Assembly: GCF_030295765.1 (NCBI RefSeq)
Contig: NZ_AP027292.1
Location: 1,612,001 to 1,676,000 of the forward strand
Reading direction: 5' to 3'
Origin: Neptuniibacter halophilus
Lineage (GTDB): Bacteria; Pseudomonadota; Gammaproteobacteria; Pseudomonadales; Balneatricaceae
Length of the DNA stretch: 64,000 nt
The notes below the pieces were generated by a model. The model was given only the letters and a program-made list of their open reading frames with translations, did no database searches and was not told where the DNA came from. The position numbers and the translations under genes are program-made. The first letter of the stretch is position 1. Each line of letters starts with the position of its first letter. This document shows positions 26,641-35,167 of this stretch, one piece after another.

Positions 26641-27070
26641 AGGGTTGAGAGGAGCAGAGCTGCTGTTGCTGACGCATCAGCAAACGGCAACCCTCACCCC
26701 GTATATCGCGACTCCAGCAGGCATGCCGTGCCCAGCTTTTATCGTCATCACTGGGCTTCTCTTTAAATTCAGGCACCTCATCACAGAAATGCTCAGTCGG
26801 TTCTGCTTTTTCCCAACAAGCCTTGAGGTACTTGCCATGATTGATGGTACAGGCAAAACCGGAGCACTGATCAAAGCTTTCCAGAACCGCCTCGAAGCAG
26901 CCACTCTGATCGGAGCGCGCACCCAGCGCCAGACCTCGCTCCCGGTATTCTGCTGACTGCTCAGCCAGCTCCTGATTCCAACCCGGCAGCCAGTGATCCT
27001 GAGTCAACCAGGCGACAAAAATACCCGCTGCCAGCAGCAGTAACAGGCCGAAGATGATTTTCTTAACCAT
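26639..27070 (-). CDS. Cysteine-rich, membrane-anchored periplasmic protein, unknown
   Basis: 143 residues: an N-terminal helix (about 4-22, IIFGLLLLLAAGIFVAWL) that could be a signal anchor, then a soluble part with eight cysteines (in GCFEAV, QCSGFACTI, KACWEK, HFCDE, HACWS, GCRLL, LCSS). The even cysteine number and export signal suggest four disulfides in the periplasm (inference). No named family recognised. AAGGA lies seven bases before the ATG. Nine bases separate it from the next upstream gene, so it is probably the third gene of a DUF416 operon. Confidence 0.7.
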   Translation of the reverse strand: MVKKIIFGLLLLLAAGIFVAWLTQDHWLPGWNQELAEQSAEYRERGLALGARSDQSGCFEAVLESFDQCSGFACTINHGKYLKACWEKAEPTEHFCDEVPEFKEKPSDDDKSWARHACWSRDIRGEGCRLLMRQQQQLCSSQP

Positions 27071-27079
27071 GGATTATCC

Positions 27080-27340
27080 TTAACGTGGCCGCCAGAGCAG
27101 TCCCTTCATACAGAACAGTAAGCCCAGCGCGGAAAGCAGCATACTGCCATTCACCAGAAGCGGGTGGCGCGCCATCAGCGGCTGAAACGGGTGTTTCTGC
27201 TGCATATCACATTGATCGTTGCTGTAATCGAACGAGCCGCCTTGTTGCAGACAGGCATCCACAGCGGACTGCTCGACAAAGAAAACCCCCATCAGGGTCA
27301 GCGCCGGCAGGATCAGCAGAATCAGTCCAAATCTGAGCAT
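27080..27340 (-). CDS. Small membrane protein, unknown
   Basis: 86 residues with hydrophobic segments at both ends (about 2-24, RFGLILLILPALTLMGVFFV, and 62-81, NGSMLLSALGLLFCMKGLL). The loop between them has two cysteines (ACLQQGGSFDYSNDQCDM), a pattern seen in short periplasmic loops closed by a disulfide. Function unknown. Its ATG overlaps the TGA of the upstream DUF416 gene by one base (TGATG), indicating translational coupling. Confidence 0.7.
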   Translation of the reverse strand: MLRFGLILLILPALTLMGVFFVEQSAVDACLQQGGSFDYSNDQCDMQQKHPFQPLMARHPLLVNGSMLLSALGLLFCMKGLLWRPR

Positions 27341-27939
27341 CAGGACTCGCTGTCGGTAATGCCGAGGTTGCTGTAACCGTCGTTGTGCGCCAGTTCACGC
27401 AACTCAGCCAAAGCTTCACCACGTGGGATCTGATCCTGAATAATCTCCAGAATATCGGCCTGGAAATCGTCTTCCTGCTGCATCAGTTCGTGCGTGTTGA
27501 TAAAGCGTACCAGCTCTTCATCGGAGATCTGATCATCCGCGTTCAGCTCAATAAAGCCCGCCACGCACTCCCGGGAGACATTGGCGACATTCATGACTTC
27601 GCCGGCATCTGCTGCGATCAGAGTGTTGAGGGTGGAATACAGCGCAACGATGGCATCCAGCGCCGGAGACGCTCCGTAAAGATCGAACTCATCCAGATCC
27701 GGCATATTCGCTTCCACCTTATCAAGCTGAACCTCAAAGTTCATCTTGGCACCGGTGTTGTTCAGGTGATCCCAGACCGCATCCAGAATCTGCCGCATCT
27801 TCGCCGCATCGCCAAACTCCATCAGCCGGGCAAACAACGCAAAATTGGGGAACATCCGCTCAGAGACCGCCGCGCAAAAGGCCGCCAGTTGCCAGTCTTT
27901 CAGGTCATAAAACTCTTTATCGAAGCGCTGATCGGACAT
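27340..27939 (-). CDS. yjaG: DUF416 family protein (YjaG-like)
   Basis: 199 residues resembling E. coli YjaG: LKDWQLAAFCAAVSERMFPNFALFARLMEFGDAAKMRQILDAVWDHL matches the conserved N-terminal helices (ERM-PN-F and GD-RQIL-WE-L), and FVRFINTHELMQQEDDFQ the C-terminal signature. All-helical cytosolic protein of unknown function. ATG 27939 is chosen by similarity; ATG 27945 and GTG 27948 are also in frame. First of three tightly packed genes with two small envelope proteins. Confidence 0.85.
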   Translation of the reverse strand: MSDQRFDKEFYDLKDWQLAAFCAAVSERMFPNFALFARLMEFGDAAKMRQILDAVWDHLNNTGAKMNFEVQLDKVEANMPDLDEFDLYGASPALDAIVALYSTLNTLIAADAGEVMNVANVSRECVAGFIELNADDQISDEELVRFINTHELMQQEDDFQADILEIIQDQIPRGEALAELRELAHNDGYSNLGITDSES

Positions 27940-28041
27940 GGTCATCACCAGATCTGTTAGAAAGTCGCTATTGTACCGGTTTTATCGGCAATTGCAGTGA
28001 AATATTCAGCCCCTCACAGGCCACAGCAGAGGAGAAAATCT

Positions 28042-29127
28042 TCAGCTCAGATCCCGTGCCTGCAGGTAGGCCAGTTCGGATACATCGTGCCAGGCACGGA
28101 CCTGCTGGCGGAACCGATCATAGGATTCAAAGATTTTCACCGCCCGGGGATCGCGGGTCAGTTCCTGCTGCACCACCTCATCGGAGGTTTGTTTTAACTG
28201 TTGCAGGACTTCCTCCGGGAAACGCCGGAGTTCGACCTTATGAACTTTAACCAGTTGCAGTAAGGCGCGATGATTTTTTGCCGTCAATTCCGCCAGCAGA
28301 TCCTGATTCGCTACCCGCATGGCATTTTTCACAATATGCTGCAGATCCTGAGGCAGGCGCTCCATTGCCTGTTTATTGATGAGGCATTCCAGTGTCGCAC
28401 CGGGTTCATGCCAGCCGGGGTAATAATAATAGCGGGCCACTTTATACAGGCCCATCGCGTAGTCATTATAGGGAGCCGCCCATTCCGCGGCATCGATATC
28501 GCCCCGCTGCAACGCTGCAAAGATCTCCCCACCGGGAAGCAGGACCGGCTGGGTGCCATGACGTCGCAATACTTCGCCACCCAGACCCGGAATGCGCATT
28601 TTCAGACCCTGAAGATCTTCAATCCGATTGATTTCACGATTGAACCAGCCACCCATCTGAACACCCGTATTGCCACAGGCCCAGGGCAGCAGGCCATACT
28701 CAGCGTAAAGTTCCTGCCAGAGCTCGAGCCCTTCCCCCTTATACAGCCAGGCGTTCATCTCCTGGGCATTCAAACCGAAAGGTACCGCCGCAAAAAACTG
28801 CGCGGCACGCACCTTACTGGCCCAGTAAAAAGCCGCGCCATGGCCCATCTCAGCATCACCGTCGGCAACGGTATCAAACACCTGAAGTGGGGCGACCAGT
28901 TCGCGGGCACCATACACCGTGATACGGATCCGGCCGCCACTCATCTCTTCTATCAGGCGGGCCAGAAAGTCAGCCGACACGCCAAAGCCCGGCGAATTTT
29001 TCGGCCAGGTGGTGACCATCTTCCAGCGGAATTCAGGGCGCTGTGCCGCCGCCGTAGCAGGCATGCCACTCAGGCCGGCTGCCAGTGACAGCCCGCCAGC
29101 ACCTTTGACAAATTGACGACGCTTCAC
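28042..29127 (-). CDS. TRAP transporter substrate-binding protein, DctP family (orphan)
   Basis: 361 residues. The N-terminus MKRRQFVKGAGGLSLAAGL has a twin-arginine-like motif (RRQFVK) plus hydrophobic stretch, so Tat export is plausible. The mature protein has the DctP/TakP pattern: WKMVTTWPKNSPGFGVSADFLARLIEEMSGGRI, LQGLKMRIPGLGGEVLRRHG with the ligand carboxylate-binding Arg, and GDIDAAEWAAPYNDYAMGLY typical of alpha-keto acid binding members. No DctQ or DctM membrane genes are adjacent. It starts with GTG preceded by AAGGTCA. Ligand: probably a 2-oxo acid (inference). Confidence 0.88.
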   Translation of the reverse strand: MKRRQFVKGAGGLSLAAGLSGMPATAAAQRPEFRWKMVTTWPKNSPGFGVSADFLARLIEEMSGGRIRITVYGARELVAPLQVFDTVADGDAEMGHGAAFYWASKVRAAQFFAAVPFGLNAQEMNAWLYKGEGLELWQELYAEYGLLPWACGNTGVQMGGWFNREINRIEDLQGLKMRIPGLGGEVLRRHGTQPVLLPGGEIFAALQRGDIDAAEWAAPYNDYAMGLYKVARYYYYPGWHEPGATLECLINKQAMERLPQDLQHIVKNAMRVANQDLLAELTAKNHRALLQLVKVHKVELRRFPEEVLQQLKQTSDEVVQQELTRDPRAVKIFESYDRFRQQVRAWHDVSELAYLQARDLS

Positions 29128-29263
29128 GAATCTGACCTTAGTTATTATTTTTCAACGAAAATAACATGGCCACTTTCGCACCGCAATTAAGCACAGTAGA
29201 TGATCTGGATAGCAGAAGGTTGTTATACTTTACGCTGTAGAATCAGCATAAGTACGAGGTGAG

Positions 29264-30160
29264 GTGTTGAATTCGTTCAACCTGCTTAAGTCCATTGCGG
29301 AAGCACGCGAAAACTTAAGAAAGTCCGAGCAGAAGGTCGCGGATTATGTTCTGGCGCATGCCAATGACGTGATTCATATGCGTATTGTCGACCTGGCATC
29401 CGAGGCTAACGTCAGCGAACCGACGGTAGTGCGCTTTTGCCGGGCTCTGAATTACGATGGCTTTCAGGATTTCAAGCTGACCCTGGCTCAGGGTCTGGCC
29501 AGCAATACCAATTTTGAGCAGTTCTCACTCAACTCCAAAGATACGGTCACTGAATTCAAAGAGAAGATCTTTGATTCCATGATCGGCAATCTGCTGAACA
29601 TAAAAGAGCAACTGGATACAGACACCGTTGAGAAAGCGATCGACTGCCTGACCAAGGCGCGCCGGGTCGAATTCTACGGTTTTGGCGCCTCCGCGCCGGT
29701 TTGTACCGATGCAGCGCATAAATTCCACCGTCTGAAGGTCTCGACCACCTCTTACTCTGACCCCCACATGCAGGCCATTTCGGCTGTTTCTCTGGACGAA
29801 CGGGACGTGGTGGTTGCGATCTCCCAGACCGGTCGCACCAAAGACCTGCTACACACGGTCAAGCTGGTGAAAGAAACCGGTACATCGGTGATCGCACTCT
29901 GTCCGAGCGGTACCCCTCTGGCTGATCTGGCCAGCATCCCGATCCATATCGATCTGGAGGAAGATAAAGACCTCAGCACCCTGATGTCTTCAAGGGTGCT
30001 GCATCTGGTAGTGATCGATGTTCTCGCGGTCGGTGTGGCCATGAAGCTCGGTCCGGGACTGATCGATCATCTGAAAACCATTAAACGCAGCCTGCGCTCC
30101 CTGCGCCAGAACGACAAACGACCTCCCCTGCGTAAACCCTCTGATTCCGGCGAAGAGTAA
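29264..30160 (+). CDS. hexR: HexR-like transcriptional regulator (RpiR family)
   Basis: 298 residues: an RpiR-type helix-turn-helix (about 1-80, SEQKVADYVLAHANDVIHMRIVDLASEANVSEPTVVRFCRAL) and a SIS sugar-phosphate domain (about 125-260, with EFYGFGASAPVCTDAAHKFHRL and VVAISQTGRTKDLL). HexR proteins repress central carbon genes and release DNA on binding KDPG. Here hexR is not beside zwf, pgl or edd, unlike many gammaproteobacteria, so its regulon must be elsewhere. GTG start with a GAGGTGAG ribosome site. Followed by a strong terminator. Confidence 0.88.
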   Translation: MLNSFNLLKSIAEARENLRKSEQKVADYVLAHANDVIHMRIVDLASEANVSEPTVVRFCRALNYDGFQDFKLTLAQGLASNTNFEQFSLNSKDTVTEFKEKIFDSMIGNLLNIKEQLDTDTVEKAIDCLTKARRVEFYGFGASAPVCTDAAHKFHRLKVSTTSYSDPHMQAISAVSLDERDVVVAISQTGRTKDLLHTVKLVKETGTSVIALCPSGTPLADLASIPIHIDLEEDKDLSTLMSSRVLHLVVIDVLAVGVAMKLGPGLIDHLKTIKRSLRSLRQNDKRPPLRKPSDSGEE

Positions 30161-30225
30161 CCCGGCCGCTGTCATTTAGCGGACATCATTTATTCATCTG
30201 ACTGCAACAGCCACTGCCTAAGATA

Positions 30226-30269
30226 AGCGCCGCAAACCTCTTGAAAAGAGAGGTATGCGCGGCGCTTTT
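30226..30269 (+). terminator. hexR terminator
   Basis: AGCGCCGC (30226-30233) pairs with GCGGCGCT (30259-30266), and inside it CCTCTT pairs with AAGAGAGG around a short A-rich loop; the stem runs into TTTT. Located 65 bases after the hexR stop. Confidence 0.8.
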
Positions 30270-30327
30270 AAACCGAAAAAGGAGAGTAAATCCCGCTCCG
30301 GCCGGGCGCTGCAGCAGCTTAAACTGT

Positions 30328-30354
30328 TTGAAATTTGCGAATAGCTATTATAAA
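30328..30354 (+). promoter_or_regulatory. Predicted promoter of the 65-residue protein gene
   Basis: TTGAAA (30328-30333) and TATAAA (30349-30354) are separated by 15 bases, slightly short for sigma-70. It lies between the hexR terminator and the small gene and would give a leader of about 130 bases that contains two inverted repeats. Confidence 0.5.
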
Positions 30355-30363
30355 ACAGGAATC

Positions 30364-30458
30364 AGGCTGTAAAGAATCTGGACCTGACAGCCTTAACCGG
30401 CCTTCAGGTTTCCATTAGCCTCTCATCGAGATGCCGATGGCTGCTACCCCTCGATGAG
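30364..30458 (+). other. Structured 5' leader (two inverted repeats)
   Basis: Two perfect inverted repeats follow the promoter: AGGCTGT (30364-30370) with ACAGCCT (30387-30393), and CTCATCGAG (30422-30430) with CTCGATGAG (30450-30458). The second ends 34 bases before the start codon. The leader may act in RNA stability or control, or be a small RNA; no known riboswitch class was recognised. The rest of the 332-base gap after hexR holds the terminator and promoter listed separately. Confidence 0.45.
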
Positions 30459-30492
30459 CTTCTGACCGTTAAGTGAAGATCAGGAGTCTGTT

Positions 30493-30690
30493 ATGTTGCG
30501 AAAAGCACACGAACTCAACGATACGCAGATTGAAGTTTTCGACCTACTGGTAGGTTTTGACGAAGAAGAACAGCTCTCAAAGAAAAAACTGGCGTCCCGC
30601 CGCGCACTGAAAGCCCGTCGTGCCATTGAGCAACGGCGTGAAGAAAAAGAACTGGCTGCCAATATAGACGAATGCTGGTTTGACGACTAA
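30493..30690 (+). CDS. Small charged protein, PA3496-like
   Basis: 65 residues, highly charged and probably one long helix: acidic start (GFDEEEQ), basic centre (KKKLASRRALKARRAIEQRREEKEL) and acidic tail ending CWFDD. The RRxIExRREEKxL...DD pattern recalls the small pseudomonad PA3496 family, whose role is unclear; the match is by eye only. A CAGGAG ribosome site precedes the ATG. Downstream is a short GC hairpin (ACCGGC-AAAC-GCCGGT at 30695-30710). Confidence 0.7.
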   Translation: MLRKAHELNDTQIEVFDLLVGFDEEEQLSKKKLASRRALKARRAIEQRREEKELAANIDECWFDD

Positions 30691-30740
30691 CCCCACCGGC
30701 AAACGCCGGTAATCCTCCGGCGCTTGCACTGTTTTCGGGT

Positions 30741-32231
30741 TTAGTACTCTGGATAAAGAATATTCAGGGGGATTGAACGGCTGCCTTCCACTACGATTGC
30801 GCAGTGTTTGCGACGTAGCTGCCGTGGTTCAGTGACGCCACAAGAATGTGCAATCATCTCCACTTCATGTACCAGATGACGGTGGTAATAAGCTACGCGA
30901 TCCGCCTTCACCTCCGGCACAAGGCCCCGCTGCAACTCAGGATTGTGGGTCGTGATACCGGTCGGGCAGGTATTCTTATTACACTGCAAAGCCTGAATAC
31001 AGCCCAGCGCAAACATAAAACCCCGTGCAGAGACGACAAAATCGGCCCCCATACAGATCGCTGCTGCCACATCGGTAGGGTTGATCAGTTTACCGGAGGC
31101 CACCACCCGAATCCGGTCACGCAGCTTGTGCGCCATCAGTTTGTTCACCAGCAAAGGCAGACTTTCACGTAACGGCAACCCTACACTGTCCATTAATGGC
31201 ATGGGCGCTGCGCCGGTACCGCCATCGCTGCTGTCCAGCGTGATAAAGTCGGGAGCGCTCTCAATACCGCGCTTGGTCACCGCATCACAGAAGCCATCCA
31301 GCCACTCGGCATCACCCAGCACCATTTTGAACCCACAGGGCTTACCGGTCACGCTACGCACTTTCTCAATCATATCCAGCAGATCGTCCACTGAGGCGAT
31401 CTCAGGGTGACGGTTCGGACTGATCGAGTCCTCACCTGCCGGAATACCCCTTGTTGATGCGATCTCTGCGGTGACTTTTTCTCCGGGAAGAATTCCCCCC
31501 TTACCTGGCTTGGCGCCCTGGCTGAGTTTGATTTCGAACATTTTCACCTGAGGCAGAGCCGCTTTTTCCCTCAGCAGATCCTCACAAAAGCGGCCCTGAG
31601 CATCACGCAAACCGTACTTGGCAGTACCGATCTGAAACACGATGTCGCATCCGGCTTCGAGATGATAAGGTGAAACCCCGCCTTCTCCGGTATTCATCCA
31701 GCAACCGGCTTTCTTCGCCCCCTGCGCCAGTGCCTGTACCGCCGGTCTGGACAGCGCGCCAAAACTCATCCCCGAGATATTCAGAAACGACGGAGCGTCA
31801 TAGGGCTGGCGACAATAAGGCCCAATCTGCATCGGCTGCGTGCTGACCGCATCTTCCTCCAGCGTAGGGAAAGGGCAGTTCAGGAAGTAGTAGGTGCCGG
31901 GGATTCTCAGATCACGGCTGGAACCGAAAGCGATAGTGCTGTCGAGATTCTTGGCCGCCCGATAAACCCAGGCACGTTGCGCCCGGTTAAACGGCATCTC
32001 CTCACGGTCCATGGCAAAGAAGTACTGCCGGAAGAACTCCCCCAGATGTTCAAACATATATCGAAATCGACCGATCAACGGATAATTTCGGCGGATGGTC
32101 TGAGCCGTCTGGTGTTTATCGATCTGATAGAGGGTGACCGCGACGATCCCCCCGACCACAACCAACAACAGAAAGACAATCCCAACCACCGCAATAAAGT
32201 TGATGGCAAAACTGTTTACCTGATCACTCAT
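30741..32231 (-). CDS. Membrane-anchored FMN-binding glutamate synthase-like protein
   Basis: 496 residues. One N-terminal membrane helix (about 10-35), then an FMN-barrel of the glutamate synthase central type: SFLNISGMSFGALSRPAVQALAQGAKKAGCWMNTGEGG, FEIKLSQGAKPGKGGILPGEKVT, ITLDSSDGGTGAAPMP and the cysteine cluster CIQALQCNKNTCPTGI that in GltB binds the 3Fe-4S cluster. It lacks the glutaminase and GXGXG domains of full GltB (about 1,500 residues). Relatives are widespread but their substrate is unsettled. It has its own AAGGAG ribosome site and is convergent with the small charged protein gene. Confidence 0.88.
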   Translation of the reverse strand: MSDQVNSFAINFIAVVGIVFLLLVVVGGIVAVTLYQIDKHQTAQTIRRNYPLIGRFRYMFEHLGEFFRQYFFAMDREEMPFNRAQRAWVYRAAKNLDSTIAFGSSRDLRIPGTYYFLNCPFPTLEEDAVSTQPMQIGPYCRQPYDAPSFLNISGMSFGALSRPAVQALAQGAKKAGCWMNTGEGGVSPYHLEAGCDIVFQIGTAKYGLRDAQGRFCEDLLREKAALPQVKMFEIKLSQGAKPGKGGILPGEKVTAEIASTRGIPAGEDSISPNRHPEIASVDDLLDMIEKVRSVTGKPCGFKMVLGDAEWLDGFCDAVTKRGIESAPDFITLDSSDGGTGAAPMPLMDSVGLPLRESLPLLVNKLMAHKLRDRIRVVASGKLINPTDVAAAICMGADFVVSARGFMFALGCIQALQCNKNTCPTGITTHNPELQRGLVPEVKADRVAYYHRHLVHEVEMIAHSCGVTEPRQLRRKHCAIVVEGSRSIPLNILYPEY

Positions 32232-32700
32232 GCTCCGATACTCCTTACAGCGCTCTGATCCGGGGTGTGTATCTGTGTTGTAAGGTCTATCGTCGGCAGA
32301 GTAAATAGGTAGCCCGGAAAATGGCTTTAAACTGCACTTTTCATAGGGTCAAATAACCCTTAAAAAGGTAGATACTTATCGGAAATACTCCACCTTTTAC
32401 CCTCTTTTCCGCGAAATAAGGCCAAAACTGTAAATTTTTTCGCCACAAATTTGCCAAACCCCGTGGCCTAGGGGTATGGTACGTCGCTCTTTATGTATCT
32501 TCAGACTTTAGCACTGGGGAAACAGTACTTTTAAACGCTATTTTTACCGAATTAAAGAGTTCCACCGGGGTCACTCTGCGGCATGCTTGAATTTTTACAG
32601 CAAGCCCCCATCTAGGTTGATATTGACCACAGCGGATGCAAGCTCTGTTTGCTTCTATGCCTGAACTCTGATTTGTAATCTAATTTGGAAGACCGGATTC
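32232..32700 (+). other. Long intergenic region before folE2
   Basis: 469 bases between the divergent glutamate-synthase-like gene and folE2. It holds AT-rich tracts, a possible weak promoter for folE2 (TTGCCA 32451-32456 and TATGGT 32475-32480, 18-base spacer) that would leave a leader of about 210 bases, and an AAAAGGT...ACCTTTT inverted repeat near 32364-32399. No protein-coding potential, Zur box or known riboswitch was recognised. Confidence 0.4.
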
Positions 32701-33636
32701 ATGACCAATTTGCCTGACGTAACCAGTAACGCAAACCCGGAGATTCACGGCTCTCTGGACTGGGTGGGCATGAATGGGATCACCGTCCCATTGCAGTTTG
32801 AAGATAACAAACTGGGTGTAAACAGCATTGAAGCGCGCGTTAATACCTATGTAAACCTGGTGAACCCCAAAGTTAAAGGGATTCACATGTCGCGCCTCTA
32901 TCTGGCGCTGAGCAACTTCTTCGAAAGCCAGACCCTGAACGTGCCGGCGCTGACCGACTTCCTGTCTCACCTGCTCGACAGCCACCACGATATTTCCACT
33001 CAGGTGTTCCTGAACTTCGAGTTCGATTTCCTGATCAAGCGTGATGCCCTGAAAAGTGATAACAGTGGCTGGAAGAGCTACAGCACCACCCTGCGTGCGA
33101 CGCTGAAGGATAACGATGTAGAGCTGGAGCTGGCGACCCGCGTTCCTTACTCCTCTACCTGCCCATGCTCAGCAGCCCTGTCACGTCAGTTGCTGCAGCA
33201 GGCATTCACTGAAGATTTCGCCAATAAAGAGAGCTTCAGCCGCGAAGACGTAGAGAAATGGCTGCTCTCCGAGAAAGGCTCTTTCGCAACTCCGCACAGC
33301 CAGCGTAGTCAGGCCACCGCCTGGGTTAAACTGGATAAAGGAATGGGTGCCTTCCCACTCACAGATCTGATCGATCTGGTTGAAGGCGCACTGAAAACGC
33401 CGGTACAAACGGCGGTAAAACGTGCTGATGAGCAGGAATTTGCCCGCCTCAACGGCCACAACCTGATGTTCTGTGAAGACGCTGCGCGTCGGGTTAAACA
33501 TGCACTGCAGAGCCAGGAACAGTACGCCGATTTCTGGCTCAAAGTAGAACACTTTGAAAGCCTGCACGCTCACGATGCTGTAGCACTGGCTTCCAAAGGA
33601 GTTCCCGGAGGCTACAGCCCGGCTGACTATAGCTGA
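32701..33636 (+). CDS. folE2: GTP cyclohydrolase I, FolE2 type
   Basis: 311 residues of the type IB cyclohydrolase family, which converts GTP to 7,8-dihydroneopterin triphosphate for folate and queuosine-type pathways without strict zinc dependence. The conserved KGIHMSRLY motif is at 59-67 and the SSTCPCSAALSR motif with catalytic-site Cys154/Cys156 at 151-162; a HSQRS segment follows near 200. In several proteobacteria folE2 is induced by zinc limitation, but no Zur operator is visible here. No canonical folE lies in the window. Ends at a bidirectional terminator. Confidence 0.93.
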   Translation: MTNLPDVTSNANPEIHGSLDWVGMNGITVPLQFEDNKLGVNSIEARVNTYVNLVNPKVKGIHMSRLYLALSNFFESQTLNVPALTDFLSHLLDSHHDISTQVFLNFEFDFLIKRDALKSDNSGWKSYSTTLRATLKDNDVELELATRVPYSSTCPCSAALSRQLLQQAFTEDFANKESFSREDVEKWLLSEKGSFATPHSQRSQATAWVKLDKGMGAFPLTDLIDLVEGALKTPVQTAVKRADEQEFARLNGHNLMFCEDAARRVKHALQSQEQYADFWLKVEHFESLHAHDAVALASKGVPGGYSPADYS

Positions 33637-33652
33637 GTCTGATCCCTCCCGA

Positions 33653-33685
33653 TTAAAAAAGGCTGCCTCTGGCAGCCTTTTTTAA
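33653..33685. terminator. Bidirectional terminator between folE2 and dsdA
   Basis: Fifteen-base stem TTAAAAAAGGCTGCC / GGCAGCCTTTTTTAA with a TCT loop; A- and T-runs on both sides allow termination of both converging transcripts. Confidence 0.93.
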
Positions 33686-33699
33686 TTCTGTCACGGCGC

Positions 33700-35061
33700 T
33701 TATTCTGCCTGCCCCTCCGCCAGAACTGTCCCCTGCTGATAGTAACGCTGCCACTCATCAGCAGGTACCATGCTGCCTCCGGTTGCCCAGACAAGATGGG
33801 TGATAGTCTCAGCGCAGCCAGACAGGCCATTATTCTGAATATACTCAGAAGCGCTATTCATCTGCTGAACTGCCCCCGGCACACCAGCCAGCGCAGAGGG
33901 CTCCAGCGCGATCCCTTCTGCCTGATGCAAAAGTGCCAGTAAGCGATAGAGCTCGGCATCCTGCACCGTATACACCCCACTCAACAGCGGTTCCATCACC
34001 CGCCCCACAAAACCCGATGCGCGCCCGACCGCCAGACCATCAGCGCAGGTCAGGTTATCGATTCCCAGATCCTGTACGCAGATCTGATCATGCAGGCCGG
34101 TATACATCCCCAGCAACATGCAGGGAGAATGTGTTGGTTCAGCAAAGAAGCAATGCACATGATCACCAAACTGCTGTTTCAACCCAAACGCCACACCACC
34201 CGGTCCACCACCGACACCACAGGGCAGATAAACAAACAGCGGGTGTTCTGCATCCACTGTGACGCCTGCGGCATCCAACTGAGCTTTAAGCCGCTCTGCC
34301 GCCACACTGTAGCCAAGAAACAGATCAGCAGAGTTCTCATCATCAACAAAATGACTGTTCTTTTGCTCTGCAGCCTGCTTGCGCCCCTCCTCGACCGCCT
34401 TGCTGTAATCCTCGGCATATTCAATGACCCCGACCCCTTTGCTGCGCAGCAGATCCTTCTTCCACTGACGCGCATCGGCGGACATATGCACCGTTACCTG
34501 AAACCCCAGTGCTGCTCCCATAATACCGATACTCAGCCCGAGATTACCGGTCGAGCCAACCACGATCTGGTGCTGCTGAAACAACGCCCTCAGCGGGGCT
34601 GAGGCCAGTTTCAGATAACACTCATCCCACTGCAGCAACCCCGCATCCACAGCGACCTGCTCGGCGTATTTCAGCACCTCATAGATACCCCCGCGTGCCT
34701 TGATCGATCCTGAGATCGGAAGCTGGTTATCACACTTCAGCCAGAGATCTCCGGGGAGCCGGGTCTGATACACCCCTTCAAGTCGATGCTGATATGCCTC
34801 AATCCGACGCAGTGGTGATTCAATGATGCCACTGTGTTCGGCGGTTTCCGGAAACAGTTCAGCAATCAGCGGCGCAAACCGCTGCAAGCGCGCGGCAGCA
34901 TCCTGCACATCCTCAGGCCCCAGTGGCAATCCCTGCATAGCTTCAGCACCGGTTTTGCGCAGGGGGTTAAGCCAGAAGAGTGCCTCAGTCGCACACAGTG
35001 GTAACAACAAAGGATGGGACTGTTTCCATTCTGAAAGCGTTTTAGCCGCAAAACCTGACAT
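33700..35061 (-). CDS. dsdA: D-serine ammonia-lyase DsdA
   Basis: 453 residues (E. coli DsdA 442). A PLP enzyme deaminating D-serine to pyruvate and ammonia in the cytosol. The PLP lysine is Lys121 in the SGSIKARGG motif; the glycine-rich phosphate loop is [15 protein letters not shown] at about 275-290, and [11 protein letters not shown] (about 168-178) binds the carboxylate. A LysR gene is divergent, 106 bases away, as dsdC is in E. coli. No D-serine permease (dsdX) is present. Confidence 0.95.
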   Translation of the reverse strand: MSGFAAKTLSEWKQSHPLLLPLCATEALFWLNPLRKTGAEAMQGLPLGPEDVQDAAARLQRFAPLIAELFPETAEHSGIIESPLRRIEAYQHRLEGVYQTRLPGDLWLKCDNQLPISGSIKARGGIYEVLKYAEQVAVDAGLLQWDECYLKLASAPLRALFQQHQIVVGSTGNLGLSIGIMGAALGFQVTVHMSADARQWKKDLLRSKGVGVIEYAEDYSKAVEEGRKQAAEQKNSHFVDDENSADLFLGYSVAAERLKAQLDAAGVTVDAEHPLFVYLPCGVGGGPGGVAFGLKQQFGDHVHCFFAEPTHSPCMLLGMYTGLHDQICVQDLGIDNLTCADGLAVGRASGFVGRVMEPLLSGVYTVQDAELYRLLALLHQAEGIALEPSALAGVPGAVQQMNSASEYIQNNGLSGCAETITHLVWATGGSMVPADEWQRYYQQGTVLAEGQAE

Positions 35062-35167
35062 CGCAGTAACCTTTAAAAATTAATTCAACTAATATCCAAT
35101 ACTGAAAATCTATTTAATCCCCTCTTTAAAAGAGGAACAAACCATATTTGTCGATTCTTGAATTAGT

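Noticed and set aside
27414..27427. CACGTG core that could be part of a parS site
   Set aside because: Only the central CCACGTGG matches; the outer bases of the parS consensus are absent. A similar partial match in atpD near 51325-51335 also fails. No parS was accepted.
30241..30266. Possible small RNA gene made by the hexR downstream hairpin
   Set aside because: The hairpin followed by TTTT is fully explained as a Rho-independent terminator.
32232..32700. Zur operator or known riboswitch upstream of folE2
   Set aside because: No AT-rich Zur palindrome and no recognised riboswitch core could be seen by eye.
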